From assembly GCA_007136405.1 (NCBI GenBank), contig SLHA01000114.1, forward strand, positions 1-33,045: 33,045 nucleotides of DNA, written 5' to 3'. A program made the position numbers and the translations under genes. The DNA comes from Candidatus Latescibacterota bacterium (lineage in GTDB: Bacteria > Latescibacterota > UBA2968 > UBA8231). Below, one piece after another: positions 26,838 through 33,045 of this stretch (the first letter of the stretch is position 1; every line of letters begins with the position of its first letter). Below the pieces are notes generated by a model. That model had not been told where the DNA came from, ran no database searches, and saw nothing but the letters and a program-made list of their open reading frames with translations.

Positions 26838-26986
26838 AAAATGGGGTGAAAATGGGGACTGAAAATGGGGACAGATTTATTTTCTCACCTCGGAAATGCG
26901 GAAATGGGGACAGATTTATTTTCTCACCTCTGGGGGAGTTGGGTGGAGCCTGAGAAAATGAGAAAATAAATCTGTCCCCATTTTCC
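26838..26986. repeat. REP cluster 1 (two forward, one inverted half-site)
   Basis: Forward half-sites at 26862-26891 and 26901-26930 are followed by a 29-bp spacer and an inverted half-site ending near 26985. Core: GGGGACAGATTTATTTTCTC. Extra partial copies of AAAATGGGG precede the first at 26838 and 26849. The cluster fills the start of the 340-bp gap after the sugar fusion gene; the rest of that gap (26990-27163) shows no other feature. The spacer resembles that of cluster 2, so the two are copies of one BIME. Confidence 0.9.
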
Positions 26987-27163
26987 CGGGATTTGCGCGG
27001 TAGCGGGGTTGGATGTAGCATCTGATGAGAATGCGCATACCGGATGCAGCGGTGCGTGAGGATACAGGGTGGCTGGCGAAATACACTGTCTTTTTTTCCG
27101 AGGAGTACCAGTGGCCCAGTCATAGCACTCTGCGGGCAACGACCTATTCTTGGAGAAAGGGTC

Positions 27164-27514
27164 ATGGCGAATACGACCCGTAACCAATATCGCCCCCACG
27201 CCAACTTGGCGGCCAGGAGGCACGACCCAGAGCGACGCCGTCAAGCCCTGGCAGACGCTTTCGCGGTGGCGCATTTCCTCAAGGAGGAGACCGGCGCGCG
27301 GGTATACGGGATCGGATCCCTTTTCGATCCAGATCGGCCCTTTGGCTCACTGTCAGACATTGACCTGGTCGTGGAGGGTGTGCCGAAGAGAGATTACTTC
27401 GATGTCTCAGGCCGCGCCCAGGAGCTGACTGATATCACGCTCGATATCATTCCGCTCGAAGACGCCAACGACCTCATTCGCGAGATTGTGCGGGAAAGGG
27501 GGGTGCCGCTGTGA
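27164..27514 (+). CDS. MNT-type nucleotidyltransferase, probable antitoxin (module 1)
   Basis: The product is 116 residues with the minimal nucleotidyltransferase signature GS followed by SDIDL (within VYGIGSLFDPDRPFGSLSDIDLVVEG) and a downstream acidic strand (ITLDIIPL). MntA-type antitoxins of this fold neutralise HepT toxins by adding AMP to them. The ATG at 27164 follows GGAGAAAGG. The stop overlaps the next gene by four bases, the usual arrangement of such pairs. A toxin-antitoxin role is inferred from the pairing. Confidence 0.8.
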   Translation: MANTTRNQYRPHANLAARRHDPERRRQALADAFAVAHFLKEETGARVYGIGSLFDPDRPFGSLSDIDLVVEGVPKRDYFDVSGRAQELTDITLDIIPLEDANDLIREIVRERGVPL

Positions 27515-28050
27515 ACCAGGATGGTGTGGCCCTCATACGGATACGCAAGGAACTGGAGCTTGAAGTAGCCGCGGTCCAGCGCGTGGCCGATGACTACGGC
27601 CGGATCCCGCAGGACATCCCGGATTGGATCCGTGTGCGTGCGCAGGCGTCTCTGCTGCACGATTTCTACACGGGGCTCGAGCGGGCATTCTGCCGGATTG
27701 TCCAGGAGCTGAACGGCGGGCTCCCCAGGTCAGAGCAGTGGCACCGGGATCTGCTGCAGGACATGGCTCTGAACCTTGAGGGGGTTAGGCCGGCGGTGAT
27801 AACGGAAGGACTCCGTCGAGACCTGATTCCATACCTACGGTTCAGGCATCTCTTCCGAAATGTGTACGGGTTTGAGCTCGAGGCCGAACGGATGGCGTTC
27901 CTCGATCAGGCCTTCGTCAGCGTATGCTCGCGCGCTCTAACTGAACTCCGTGACGAAAAGGGACAGAAAATGGGGACAGATTTATTTTCTCACCGCTGGG
28001 GGAGTTGGGTGGAGCCTGAGAAAATAAATCTGTCCCCATTTTCCCAGTAG
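27511..28050 (+). CDS. HepT-like HEPN protein, probable toxin (module 1), with REP-encoded C-terminus
   Basis: The GTG start overlaps the upstream nucleotidyltransferase stop. The protein is all-helical and contains YLRFRHLFRNVYGFEL, the RxxxH-type motif region of a HepT-like family distinct from classical DUF86 HepT. The native protein seems to end near residue 152. The last 27 or so residues, from KMGTDLFSHRW to the stop, are encoded by a REP pair (27967-28042). The stop therefore lies just past mobile repeat DNA. RNase activity is expected for HEPN toxins but unproven here. Confidence 0.75.
   Translation: MNQDGVALIRIRKELELEVAAVQRVADDYGRIPQDIPDWIRVRAQASLLHDFYTGLERAFCRIVQELNGGLPRSEQWHRDLLQDMALNLEGVRPAVITEGLRRDLIPYLRFRHLFRNVYGFELEAERMAFLDQAFVSVCSRALTELRDEKGQKMGTDLFSHRWGSWVEPEKINLSPFSQ
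27967..28042. repeat. REP pair 2 (BIME) shared by two convergent genes
   Basis: Forward half-site 27967-27995 and inverted half-site 28018-28042 are separated by a short spacer nearly identical to that of cluster 1. The pair forms a large hairpin. It encodes the C-termini of the HepT-like gene on the plus strand and of the glycoside-hydrolase-like gene on the minus strand, which overlap by 61 bp. Confidence 0.95.
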
Positions 28051-30815
28051 TTCCAAGAGGTGGAGAGCGTTGGTGCGATGCTGCGCACGCCGCCCACGTT
28101 GAGGCGCAGGTCGCTGCCCGGGCCGGCGTTCAGGCTGTGCAGGGGAATGGCCGCGATCAGCTGCCAGCGGTGGGTGTCCTGCCGGACGCGGATCTGCAGA
28201 TCCGGGATCCAGGGCTCGATATGGGGCACGATGCGGGCGCTGCGGGCGACGCCGTTGGCGTTCACCTGGAGAAGGTACACGGCATCATCTGGCGTACCGA
28301 TGGCCAGCCAGGCCATGTCGTCCCCACCGAAGGCGGTATCACGCCGGCGCCGGGCAAAGGCTTCGCCTTGCGGTGAGGCGTCCACGGGGTGATCCGCCAC
28401 CCGGGTCTCGGCACGAACGCCGGCCGGGGCGTCGTAGTCGATGAACCAGAGGAGAGCTTGGCCGTCGCTGGCGAACCAGGTACGGTGCGTTTCCGTGGCA
28501 AAACGCCGGCTTCCGGCCACCAGGAAATGGGACAGGGGCGGCCATGTCCGCGTGACCGCCCAGAGCCGTGCCCACGGAGTCGCGTCCAGATCGAGCCGTT
28601 CGGACAGGGGATGGATGGCGGCCGGACGCGGCGATGCCGGACTCAACGGCCGGCCTTCGACCGCGTGCACGTTGGCCACCTCCGCGTCGAACAGGTTGAG
28701 GCCGTCGCTACTCACCTGGACGTGGATGGGTAGCGGTGTGGTGGAGTCCGTGGTGGGCACGGGCAGAGCGGTTACACGGCGGCGCAGGCAGGCGGAGGGA
28801 TCGCAGGGTTCCGGTGCGCATGGCGCGTTCGACGCGGGCTCGACGGGCGCGAGTTCATCGCCGACCCATATGGCGATGGTGAGGGAGCAGAAGGGGGCGG
28901 GGAAGGCCGTGGCCGGGAAGCGGGGTTGCAGCACGACTTCGCCGCCGGTTTCGCCGTCCCACGACCAGTGGGCCGCGAACGGCCGTTGCACGACATAACG
29001 CAACACGCGCTCGAATACCTGCCCACCGGGGCCGGCGCCAGGCCTGCTGTCCGGGTCCGTAGTGATGCGTAGATAGAGCAGATGATCACGGCCGGTGTGC
29101 CACTCGCCGGGTGGCAGGTGGATCTCCAGATTGGCCGCGATGGCGCCGTAGCCGGAAGCTTCGGCGGCGGCCGGGTGCAGGGTCGCGATCGCGTCGAGCG
29201 CCGCCTGCCTGCGCCAAGCCCGGTTGTCGTGCCAACCTGTGAGCTCGATGGTGGGAGGAGATCCTTCGCCCCCGGCGTCTCGGTGAAGTTCGAGGCGCTG
29301 AATGAAGCGGCCACCGGGAAAGATGGGGAGCCGCAGGTACGGATCCGCGGGCGTGACCTTCAGGTGAAGCTCCGCAGCGCGCCAGGGAGTGGAGGGGGGC
29401 AGCAAGACGCAGGGTTCCAGGGGCTGCGACGTCTCGATCCGGTGCAACGGTCGGCCAGCCAGATCGGCGGCATAGAGAGCGCCGGGCGAAGCCGGTTCCG
29501 TCTGGCGCGGAGACCGCGGTATCATGAGCCCCGGCCGCGGCCGGGGCAATGGCCGGGGTGAGACCACCACCGCTGCCAGGTCGGGCAGGTCCACCGTGAA
29601 GCTGGAAAATGGGGACAGATTTATTTTCTCACCTCCGAGATGGTTGGATTGAGTCTGAGAAAATAAATCTGTCCCCATTTTTGTCCCCATTTTTGCCACA
29701 TACACGGTACCATCGTGACGCACTCCATCAGGGAGGGTGAAGCGGGCGCGGGCGGTTCCTTCTTCATTGTCGAGGCGCACCACGAGCAAGCGCCACTGTT
29801 CCTCCGATAAGCGCCACAGACCGGCGTACACATCACCGTCAGCGACCGGCGGGTAGCGCTCTGCCTGTACCAGGAACGGCTCCAGATCCGCGTCGATCCA
29901 GTGGTTGACCGCAGCCATGGCGGGCAGGATGTCCGGATGGTCGCCGCACCAGACCGCATCGTTCCAGTCGTAATAGCTCAAACCCGCGGCTCCGGCTATC
30001 AGACTCTGCCAGGCCATCTGCTGGAGCTGCGGGCCGGTCGGGAAGGTGCCAGCGGGCCAGGTCCAGGCCTGGAGGATGGCGATCACCGGTTTGTCGGGAG
30101 CAGATCGGCGGGTGTATTCGACCAGCTCTCGGACCTGGTCCAGCGGCTGGTTGGCGATGAGCGGATAGGGATCCACGCGCACTATGTCGACCACCTGGGC
30201 GAAGGCCGGCAGGTGGTGCGCGAACCCCGACGTCCCGGCCAGCGTTACGGACGTGCGCGCTCCCGGATCATACCGGCGCAGCACGGTGGCGGCACTGTCC
30301 AGTACCGCGGGCGGGGCGATATGGGTGCGCAGGTCAGGCTCGTCATTGAGATTGTATGAGATGAGCCAGGGCTGGTGGCGGAAAGCCTCCGCTTCGGCAC
30401 GAACCTCATGCGGGTCGAAACCGCGGTGGTACCAGCTGGCTTCGGTCACGTAAAAGCCGACGCGCGCGGCGAGTTCGAAGGTCCTGGCTCCGTGGCCGAT
30501 GACAGCGTTGAACCCCAGTGCGCGGGCGATCTGATAGTCTTCGTCGCGTTCGAGCGAGTACAGCTCGCGCAGAAACACCGGCCGTTCGCGCCGATCGTAG
30601 ATAGGCACGACCGGTGACGGTGCCTGGCCGCTCCAGTGGATGTGTGCGACGGGAGACGGCGCTTGGCCGGTCCGATGGGTGGGTACGCTACTTGCAGGAG
30701 CGGACACGCAGGATGGCGTGGACGCGCCGGCAACGAAGAAGGTCAGGAGGCATAAAATGGGGACAGATTTATTTTCTCGCCCCATCAATCCCAGAGTGGT
30801 GCAAGGTGTCTTCAT
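27990..30815 (-). CDS. Exported glycoside-hydrolase-like protein with CBM9-like C-terminus, interrupted in frame by REPs
   Basis: The open frame encodes 941 residues. After a signal peptide comes a TIM-barrel-like domain (about 80-330) with SYNLNDEPDL, resembling the acid/base Glu region of barrel glycosidases, and AGAAGLSYYDWND. The C-terminal region (about 740-930) resembles CBM9/DOMON-type sugar-binding domains (WQLIAAIPLHSL). Three REP-derived stretches are translated: RENKSVPI near residues 13-20 in the signal region, 31 residues at about 374-404 (KMGTKMGTDLFS to INLSPFSS), and the C-terminal GDRFIFSGSTQLPQR. The start at 30815 has CAGGT upstream. The substrate is unknown, and function after REP insertion is uncertain. 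Confidence 0.7.
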   Translation of the reverse strand: MKTPCTTLGLMGRENKSVPILCLLTFFVAGASTPSCVSAPASSVPTHRTGQAPSPVAHIHWSGQAPSPVVPIYDRRERPVFLRELYSLERDEDYQIARALGFNAVIGHGARTFELAARVGFYVTEASWYHRGFDPHEVRAEAEAFRHQPWLISYNLNDEPDLRTHIAPPAVLDSAATVLRRYDPGARTSVTLAGTSGFAHHLPAFAQVVDIVRVDPYPLIANQPLDQVRELVEYTRRSAPDKPVIAILQAWTWPAGTFPTGPQLQQMAWQSLIAGAAGLSYYDWNDAVWCGDHPDILPAMAAVNHWIDADLEPFLVQAERYPPVADGDVYAGLWRLSEEQWRLLVVRLDNEEGTARARFTLPDGVRHDGTVYVAKMGTKMGTDLFSQTQSNHLGGEKINLSPFSSFTVDLPDLAAVVVSPRPLPRPRPGLMIPRSPRQTEPASPGALYAADLAGRPLHRIETSQPLEPCVLLPPSTPWRAAELHLKVTPADPYLRLPIFPGGRFIQRLELHRDAGGEGSPPTIELTGWHDNRAWRRQAALDAIATLHPAAAEASGYGAIAANLEIHLPPGEWHTGRDHLLYLRITTDPDSRPGAGPGGQVFERVLRYVVQRPFAAHWSWDGETGGEVVLQPRFPATAFPAPFCSLTIAIWVGDELAPVEPASNAPCAPEPCDPSACLRRRVTALPVPTTDSTTPLPIHVQVSSDGLNLFDAEVANVHAVEGRPLSPASPRPAAIHPLSERLDLDATPWARLWAVTRTWPPLSHFLVAGSRRFATETHRTWFASDGQALLWFIDYDAPAGVRAETRVADHPVDASPQGEAFARRRRDTAFGGDDMAWLAIGTPDDAVYLLQVNANGVARSARIVPHIEPWIPDLQIRVRQDTHRWQLIAAIPLHSLNAGPGSDLRLNVGGVRSIAPTLSTSWNYWENGDRFIFSGSTQLPQR
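29606..29694. repeat. REP pair 3 (BIME) inside the hydrolase-like gene
   Basis: Forward half-site 29606-29635 and inverted half-site 29657-29682 are followed by a duplicated end fragment TGTCCCCATTTTT at 29682-29694. The insert adds about 93 bp, a multiple of three, and contains no stop in the coding frame. Confidence 0.95.
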
Positions 30816-30910
30816 GATGACCTGTAGCCAAATAGGGACAGACGGGTAATCTGTTGCTCAGGCCCAATATAACTATCCCGGGGGGGAGAAAATAAATCTG
30901 TCCCCATTTT
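30754..30910. repeat. REP pair 4 bracketing the divergent hydrolase-RAYT promoter region
   Basis: Forward half-site 30754-30779 lies within the 5' end of the hydrolase-like gene. Inverted half-site 30886-30910 ends 12 bp before the RAYT start. The 106 bp between them hold the hydrolase start and presumably both promoters, so this is an inverted pair with a regulatory loop. A degenerate fragment AGGGACAGACGGGTAATCTG lies in the loop near 30833-30853. Confidence 0.9.
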
Positions 30911-30922
30911 GGAGAAAGAGGC

Positions 30923-31609
30923 ATGCCCAGGATGGCGCGAGTGGTGTTACCTCATGTGCCGCACCACGTGGTGCAGCGGGGGCATAATCGGGAGGTGGTG
31001 TTTGCCGGGTCGGGGAATTACCGGCGGTACCTGGAGGATCTGCGTGAGTTGAGCAGCACGCTGGATGTCCGGGTGTACGCGTACTGTCTGATGACGAACC
31101 ACGTGCACCTGCTGCTGGGTCCGGAAGATGAGTCTGCAACGATGGGCCGATTGATGAAGGCGCTCGCCGCCAGGGCCACACGGTATCGTAACCGGTTGGA
31201 TGGTCGGTCCGGCACCCTGTGGGAAGGGCGCTACAAGTCCAGCCCCGTACAGGCGGAGACGTACCTTCTGGCGTGCACGCGGTACATCGAGTTGAATCCG
31301 GTACGGGCACGCATGGTGACGGCAGCCGGGGACTACGCCTGGTCCAGCTATCGGCAGCGCATGGGCGAAGAAGAGCGCTGGATCGATTTCGACTCGGCAT
31401 ACCTGGACCTGGCCGACAACGAGACCGACCGGCGACGACAATACGCTGTGTATATGGACCAGAACGAGCCGGAGAAAGAGCTGTCGCTGATGCGCGAGGC
31501 GCTGCAGCGCGGCCAGCTCACCGGCAACCAGCGATTCGTGGACGAAGTGGAGCAGATCGTCGGCTGCCGCATCGAGCGACGCCGACCCGGCCGGCCCAAA
31601 ATGGCCTAA
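30923..31609 (+). CDS. REP-associated tyrosine transposase (RAYT, Y1/HUH family)
   Basis: The product is 228 residues. The HUH motif is NHVHLLL (H60, H62), and the downstream segment YLLACTRYIELNPVRA holds the Tyr expected to attack DNA. A positively charged C-terminus ends RRRPGRPKMA. RAYTs are IS200/IS605-related single-strand endonucleases thought to have spread REP sequences, and normally exist as one copy without terminal inverted repeats. GGAG and AGAGG precede the ATG. Inverted REP halves flank it directly: one 12 bp upstream and one overlapping the stop. This makes it the probable mobiliser of the REPs in this window. Confidence 0.9.
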   Translation: MPRMARVVLPHVPHHVVQRGHNREVVFAGSGNYRRYLEDLRELSSTLDVRVYAYCLMTNHVHLLLGPEDESATMGRLMKALAARATRYRNRLDGRSGTLWEGRYKSSPVQAETYLLACTRYIELNPVRARMVTAAGDYAWSSYRQRMGEEERWIDFDSAYLDLADNETDRRRQYAVYMDQNEPEKELSLMREALQRGQLTGNQRFVDEVEQIVGCRIERRRPGRPKMA

Positions 31610-31809
31610 AATGGGGACGTTGGAAATGGGGACGGATTTATTTTCTCACCCCTAGCGTGTCGGCGTGTGTGAGGAAACACAATTATGCTTGACAAAAACA
31701 GTCTGTGCGATTCTACTATGAAACTCTACGCTACCTGCTTGTGCTTCATGCCCTGGGGTCGGCGAACGCCGATGGGGAACTCCTAAGAAAATAAATCCGT
31801 CCCCATTTC
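31608..31809. repeat. REP pair 5 with matching base changes in both arms
   Basis: Forward half-site 31623-31652 (with an extra short end fragment at 31608-31619) and inverted half-site 31785-31809 flank about 130 bp of relatively AT-rich DNA. Both arms carry GGACGGATTTATTTTCT instead of GGACAGATTTATTTTCT, so the pair keeps full complementarity. The loop contains the promoter of the following toxin-antitoxin-type operon. Confidence 0.95.
31689..31719 (+). promoter_or_regulatory. Possible sigma-70 promoter in the REP pair 5 loop
   Basis: A perfect -35 box TTGACA (31689-31694) is followed after 19 bp by TACTAT (31714-31719), in locally AT-rich DNA. The spacing is longer than the optimum of 17. 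It points to the nucleotidyltransferase gene at 31810, with a leader of about 85 nt that includes the inverted REP arm. Confidence 0.5.
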
Positions 31810-32145
31810 ATGTCCCATGAGCGAGAAGAGGAGTTGGCGCGCCTGGCTGAGCGGCTGGGGCCGGTGCTGGCAGTCCATGGGTTCGAGAAGGCGATCGTGT
31901 TCGGCTCGGTGGCGAGAGGCACAGCGTCCAGGCGTAGTGATCTGGATCTGATCCTGGTGAAGCGCACGAACGAGCGGTTTCTGGACCGGTACGGGCAGGT
32001 GCTGGTCGACCTGTACGATGCGGCTCCGGAGAGGGAGATGGAGGTTCTGATCTATACTCCAGAGGAGTTAGAGCGCTTGTCGCGGCGACGGTTTATCGCA
32101 CGGGCACTGAGAGAGGGGCGGGTGATCTACGATGAGTCGCCATGA
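31810..32145 (+). CDS. MNT-type nucleotidyltransferase, probable antitoxin (module 2)
   Basis: The product is 111 residues with VFGSVARGTASRRSDLDLILV, the canonical GSxARG and SDLDL nucleotidyltransferase motif, and a later acidic strand MEVLIY. The ATG directly follows the inverted REP arm, and no Shine-Dalgarno sequence is visible because the REP occupies that position. The gene overlaps the HEPN gene by 14 bp. It is not closely similar to the nucleotidyltransferase of module 1. Confidence 0.85.
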   Translation: MSHEREEELARLAERLGPVLAVHGFEKAIVFGSVARGTASRRSDLDLILVKRTNERFLDRYGQVLVDLYDAAPEREMEVLIYTPEELERLSRRRFIARALREGRVIYDESP

Positions 32146-32593
32146 CGATCTGCACGAGGGCCGGCGCTGGCTGGATACGGCAGGAGAAGACCTGCGGGCA
32201 GCACGGACGTTGCGAGACGCCGGAATGCCAGCGCATGCCTGCTTCCTGGCCCAGCAGTGTACCGAGAAGGCGGTGAAGGGGGTCTGGTATGGCGCCGGAG
32301 AAGAGCCATGGGGGCACTCCATACAGAAACTGATACAGGAAGGCCGGGCGTGGGAGGGTTTGCCGGATACGAAGATATGGAGGGAGACAGCGGCGGCTTT
32401 GGATAGATTCTACATCCCAACGCGGTGTCCGAACGGGCTGCCAGACCTGACCCCCGGACAGAGTTATTTCGATCGGGATGCCGAGGAGGCGCTCGGTATG
32501 GCTGCGTGGGTCCTGCAGCGATGCTGCGGCATGCTGGATGCGATGGACGAGGCCTTGTCAGCGGGAGACATCTCTGAGAGTGAAATTGACTGA
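32132..32593 (+). CDS. HEPN-domain protein, probable toxin (module 2)
   Basis: The product is 153 residues. The N-terminal half has the HEPN family pattern WLDTAGEDLRAARTL, ACFLAQQCTEKAVKG and a downstream GHSIQKLI. Family members paired with an MNT gene act as RNase toxins or as AMPylation targets. The ATG at 32132 lies within the end of the nucleotidyltransferase gene. The stop codon overlaps the start of a truncated REP (32592 on). Note the family difference from the HepT-like protein of module 1. Confidence 0.85.
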   Translation: MSRHDDLHEGRRWLDTAGEDLRAARTLRDAGMPAHACFLAQQCTEKAVKGVWYGAGEEPWGHSIQKLIQEGRAWEGLPDTKIWRETAAALDRFYIPTRCPNGLPDLTPGQSYFDRDAEEALGMAAWVLQRCCGMLDAMDEALSAGDISESEID

Positions 32594-32607
32594 AATGGGG
32601 ACAGATA
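32592..32607 (+). repeat. Truncated REP half-site
   Basis: GAAATGGGGACAGATA matches the first part of the REP half-site, then the sequence changes at once to the putative intron RNA. It overlaps the HEPN stop codon. Confidence 0.75.
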
Positions 32608-33045
32608 GAAAGCGCCGGCCAAAGCCGGCAAAGGGTAGGGGGTGCAAGTCCCCCGCATGATAAAGGCTAGCGACCAGTCATGGCCCCGAGTCCAGACCTC
32701 CTGATCTGGCGCAGTTTCCGCCGTGGCGCATTCGTCGCGTCGAGGTAGTATACAGATGGGGTGTTGTCTCCGCAGCGCGTTTGCCCGGTTGCAGATAGGC
32801 GGATCGCCACGGCTCCTCGCCAAGGTGTTTCCGCGTCCGCGCGCCACATCGCCAATATGTCCGGTCCATCAGATTAGTACGCACAGCTGCAATGAGTTAC
32901 AGTGGACAAATCAGGAGCTCTGGAGTCATGCGTCGGCTCGTCGTAAGGCGGGCGGCGAAGCGTTGACAGGGGTACTGGCAGGCCGGGCTATTGAGCTCCG
33001 AAATCACCACATCCGGGTGGCCGACCTTGTGATCTGAGGGGGAAG
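32606..33045 (+). ncRNA. Probable 5' part of a group II intron, cut by the window edge
   Basis: No protein fits this stretch. Instead it contains GCCGGCCAAAGCCGGC, the stem-loop GGGGGTGCAAGTCCCCC, AAAGGCTAGCGACC, and further on GTCATGCGTCGGCTCGTCGT, GGCGAAGCGTTGACAGGGG, AGCTCCGAAATCACC and GGGTGGCCGACC. In my memory these resemble segments of domain I of proteobacterial group II introns, upstream of their maturase gene. No maturase frame is visible before the window ends, and I cannot place the 5' splice site with certainty. Another structured RNA remains possible. Confidence 0.5.

Noticed and set aside
30754..31652. RAYT plus flanking REPs as a classical insertion sequence
   Set aside because: The flanking arms are also spread as pairs elsewhere without a transposase, and no target duplication is visible. 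This fits a RAYT/REP arrangement better than a simple IS.
26838..32607. CRISPR array
   Set aside because: The half-sites are inverted pairs at uneven distances, with genes between them and no regular spacers.

Overview
The window is about 33 kb of GC-rich DNA from a Gram-negative bacterium. The Gram-negative call rests on a TolC-type outer-membrane factor, a lipoprotein with a clear lipobox, an LpxH-like phosphatase and a surface-sugar gene group. RsmF-like, Mrp, LOG, TraR/DksA, sigma-54 and RAYT/REP features fit a proteobacterium, possibly gammaproteobacterial. No rRNA or other firm marker is present, so an uncultured Gram-negative lineage cannot be excluded.

Layout. Positions 203-1243 (minus) encode an NtrB-like sensor kinase with a full-consensus sigma-54 promoter about 290 bp upstream. 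Positions 2067-10991 hold mostly housekeeping genes: an RsmF-like rRNA methyltransferase, divergent from a metallophosphatase/M23 peptidase pair; a LOG nucleosidase and Mrp ATPase pair; then a HEAT lipoprotein, a UVR-motif protein and a TraR/DksA zinc-finger protein on the plus strand. A TolC-family protein (11018-12733, minus) is divergent from a sugar epimerase. Positions 13008-18280 carry an epimerase, a transaldolase-like protein, a SIS protein and a beta-CASP hydrolase. After an unrecognised exported protein and a rhodanese come an AmmeMemoRadiSam-type radical SAM protein with a twin-arginine-like leader, a very large membrane protein with a spermidine-synthase-like domain, and a Gfo/Idh oxidoreductase fused to a WbpD-like acetyltransferase. 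The epimerase, transaldolase, SIS and fusion proteins could all serve surface-polysaccharide sugar synthesis.

The right end (26.8-32.6 kb) is the most distinctive part. It is a small accessory island with a REP-associated tyrosine transposase (RAYT), at least ten REP half-sites built on GGGGACAGATTTATTTTCTC and arranged as inverted pairs (BIMEs), two unrelated nucleotidyltransferase/HEPN toxin-antitoxin-type pairs, and a large glycoside-hydrolase-like protein. The REPs lie at almost every gene boundary. In places they are translated: one pair sits in frame inside the hydrolase gene, a single arm lies in its signal-peptide region, and one pair supplies the 3' ends of two convergent genes. The last ~440 bp look like the 5' RNA part of a group II intron cut by the window edge.

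A second theme is local, mutually unrelated degenerate tandem arrays in intergenic DNA (11, 17, 32, 36-39 and about 100 bp periods) and in-frame tandem repeats in protein linkers (6, 15 and 18 residues). A 130-bp multi-hairpin palindrome lies at 14221-14350.
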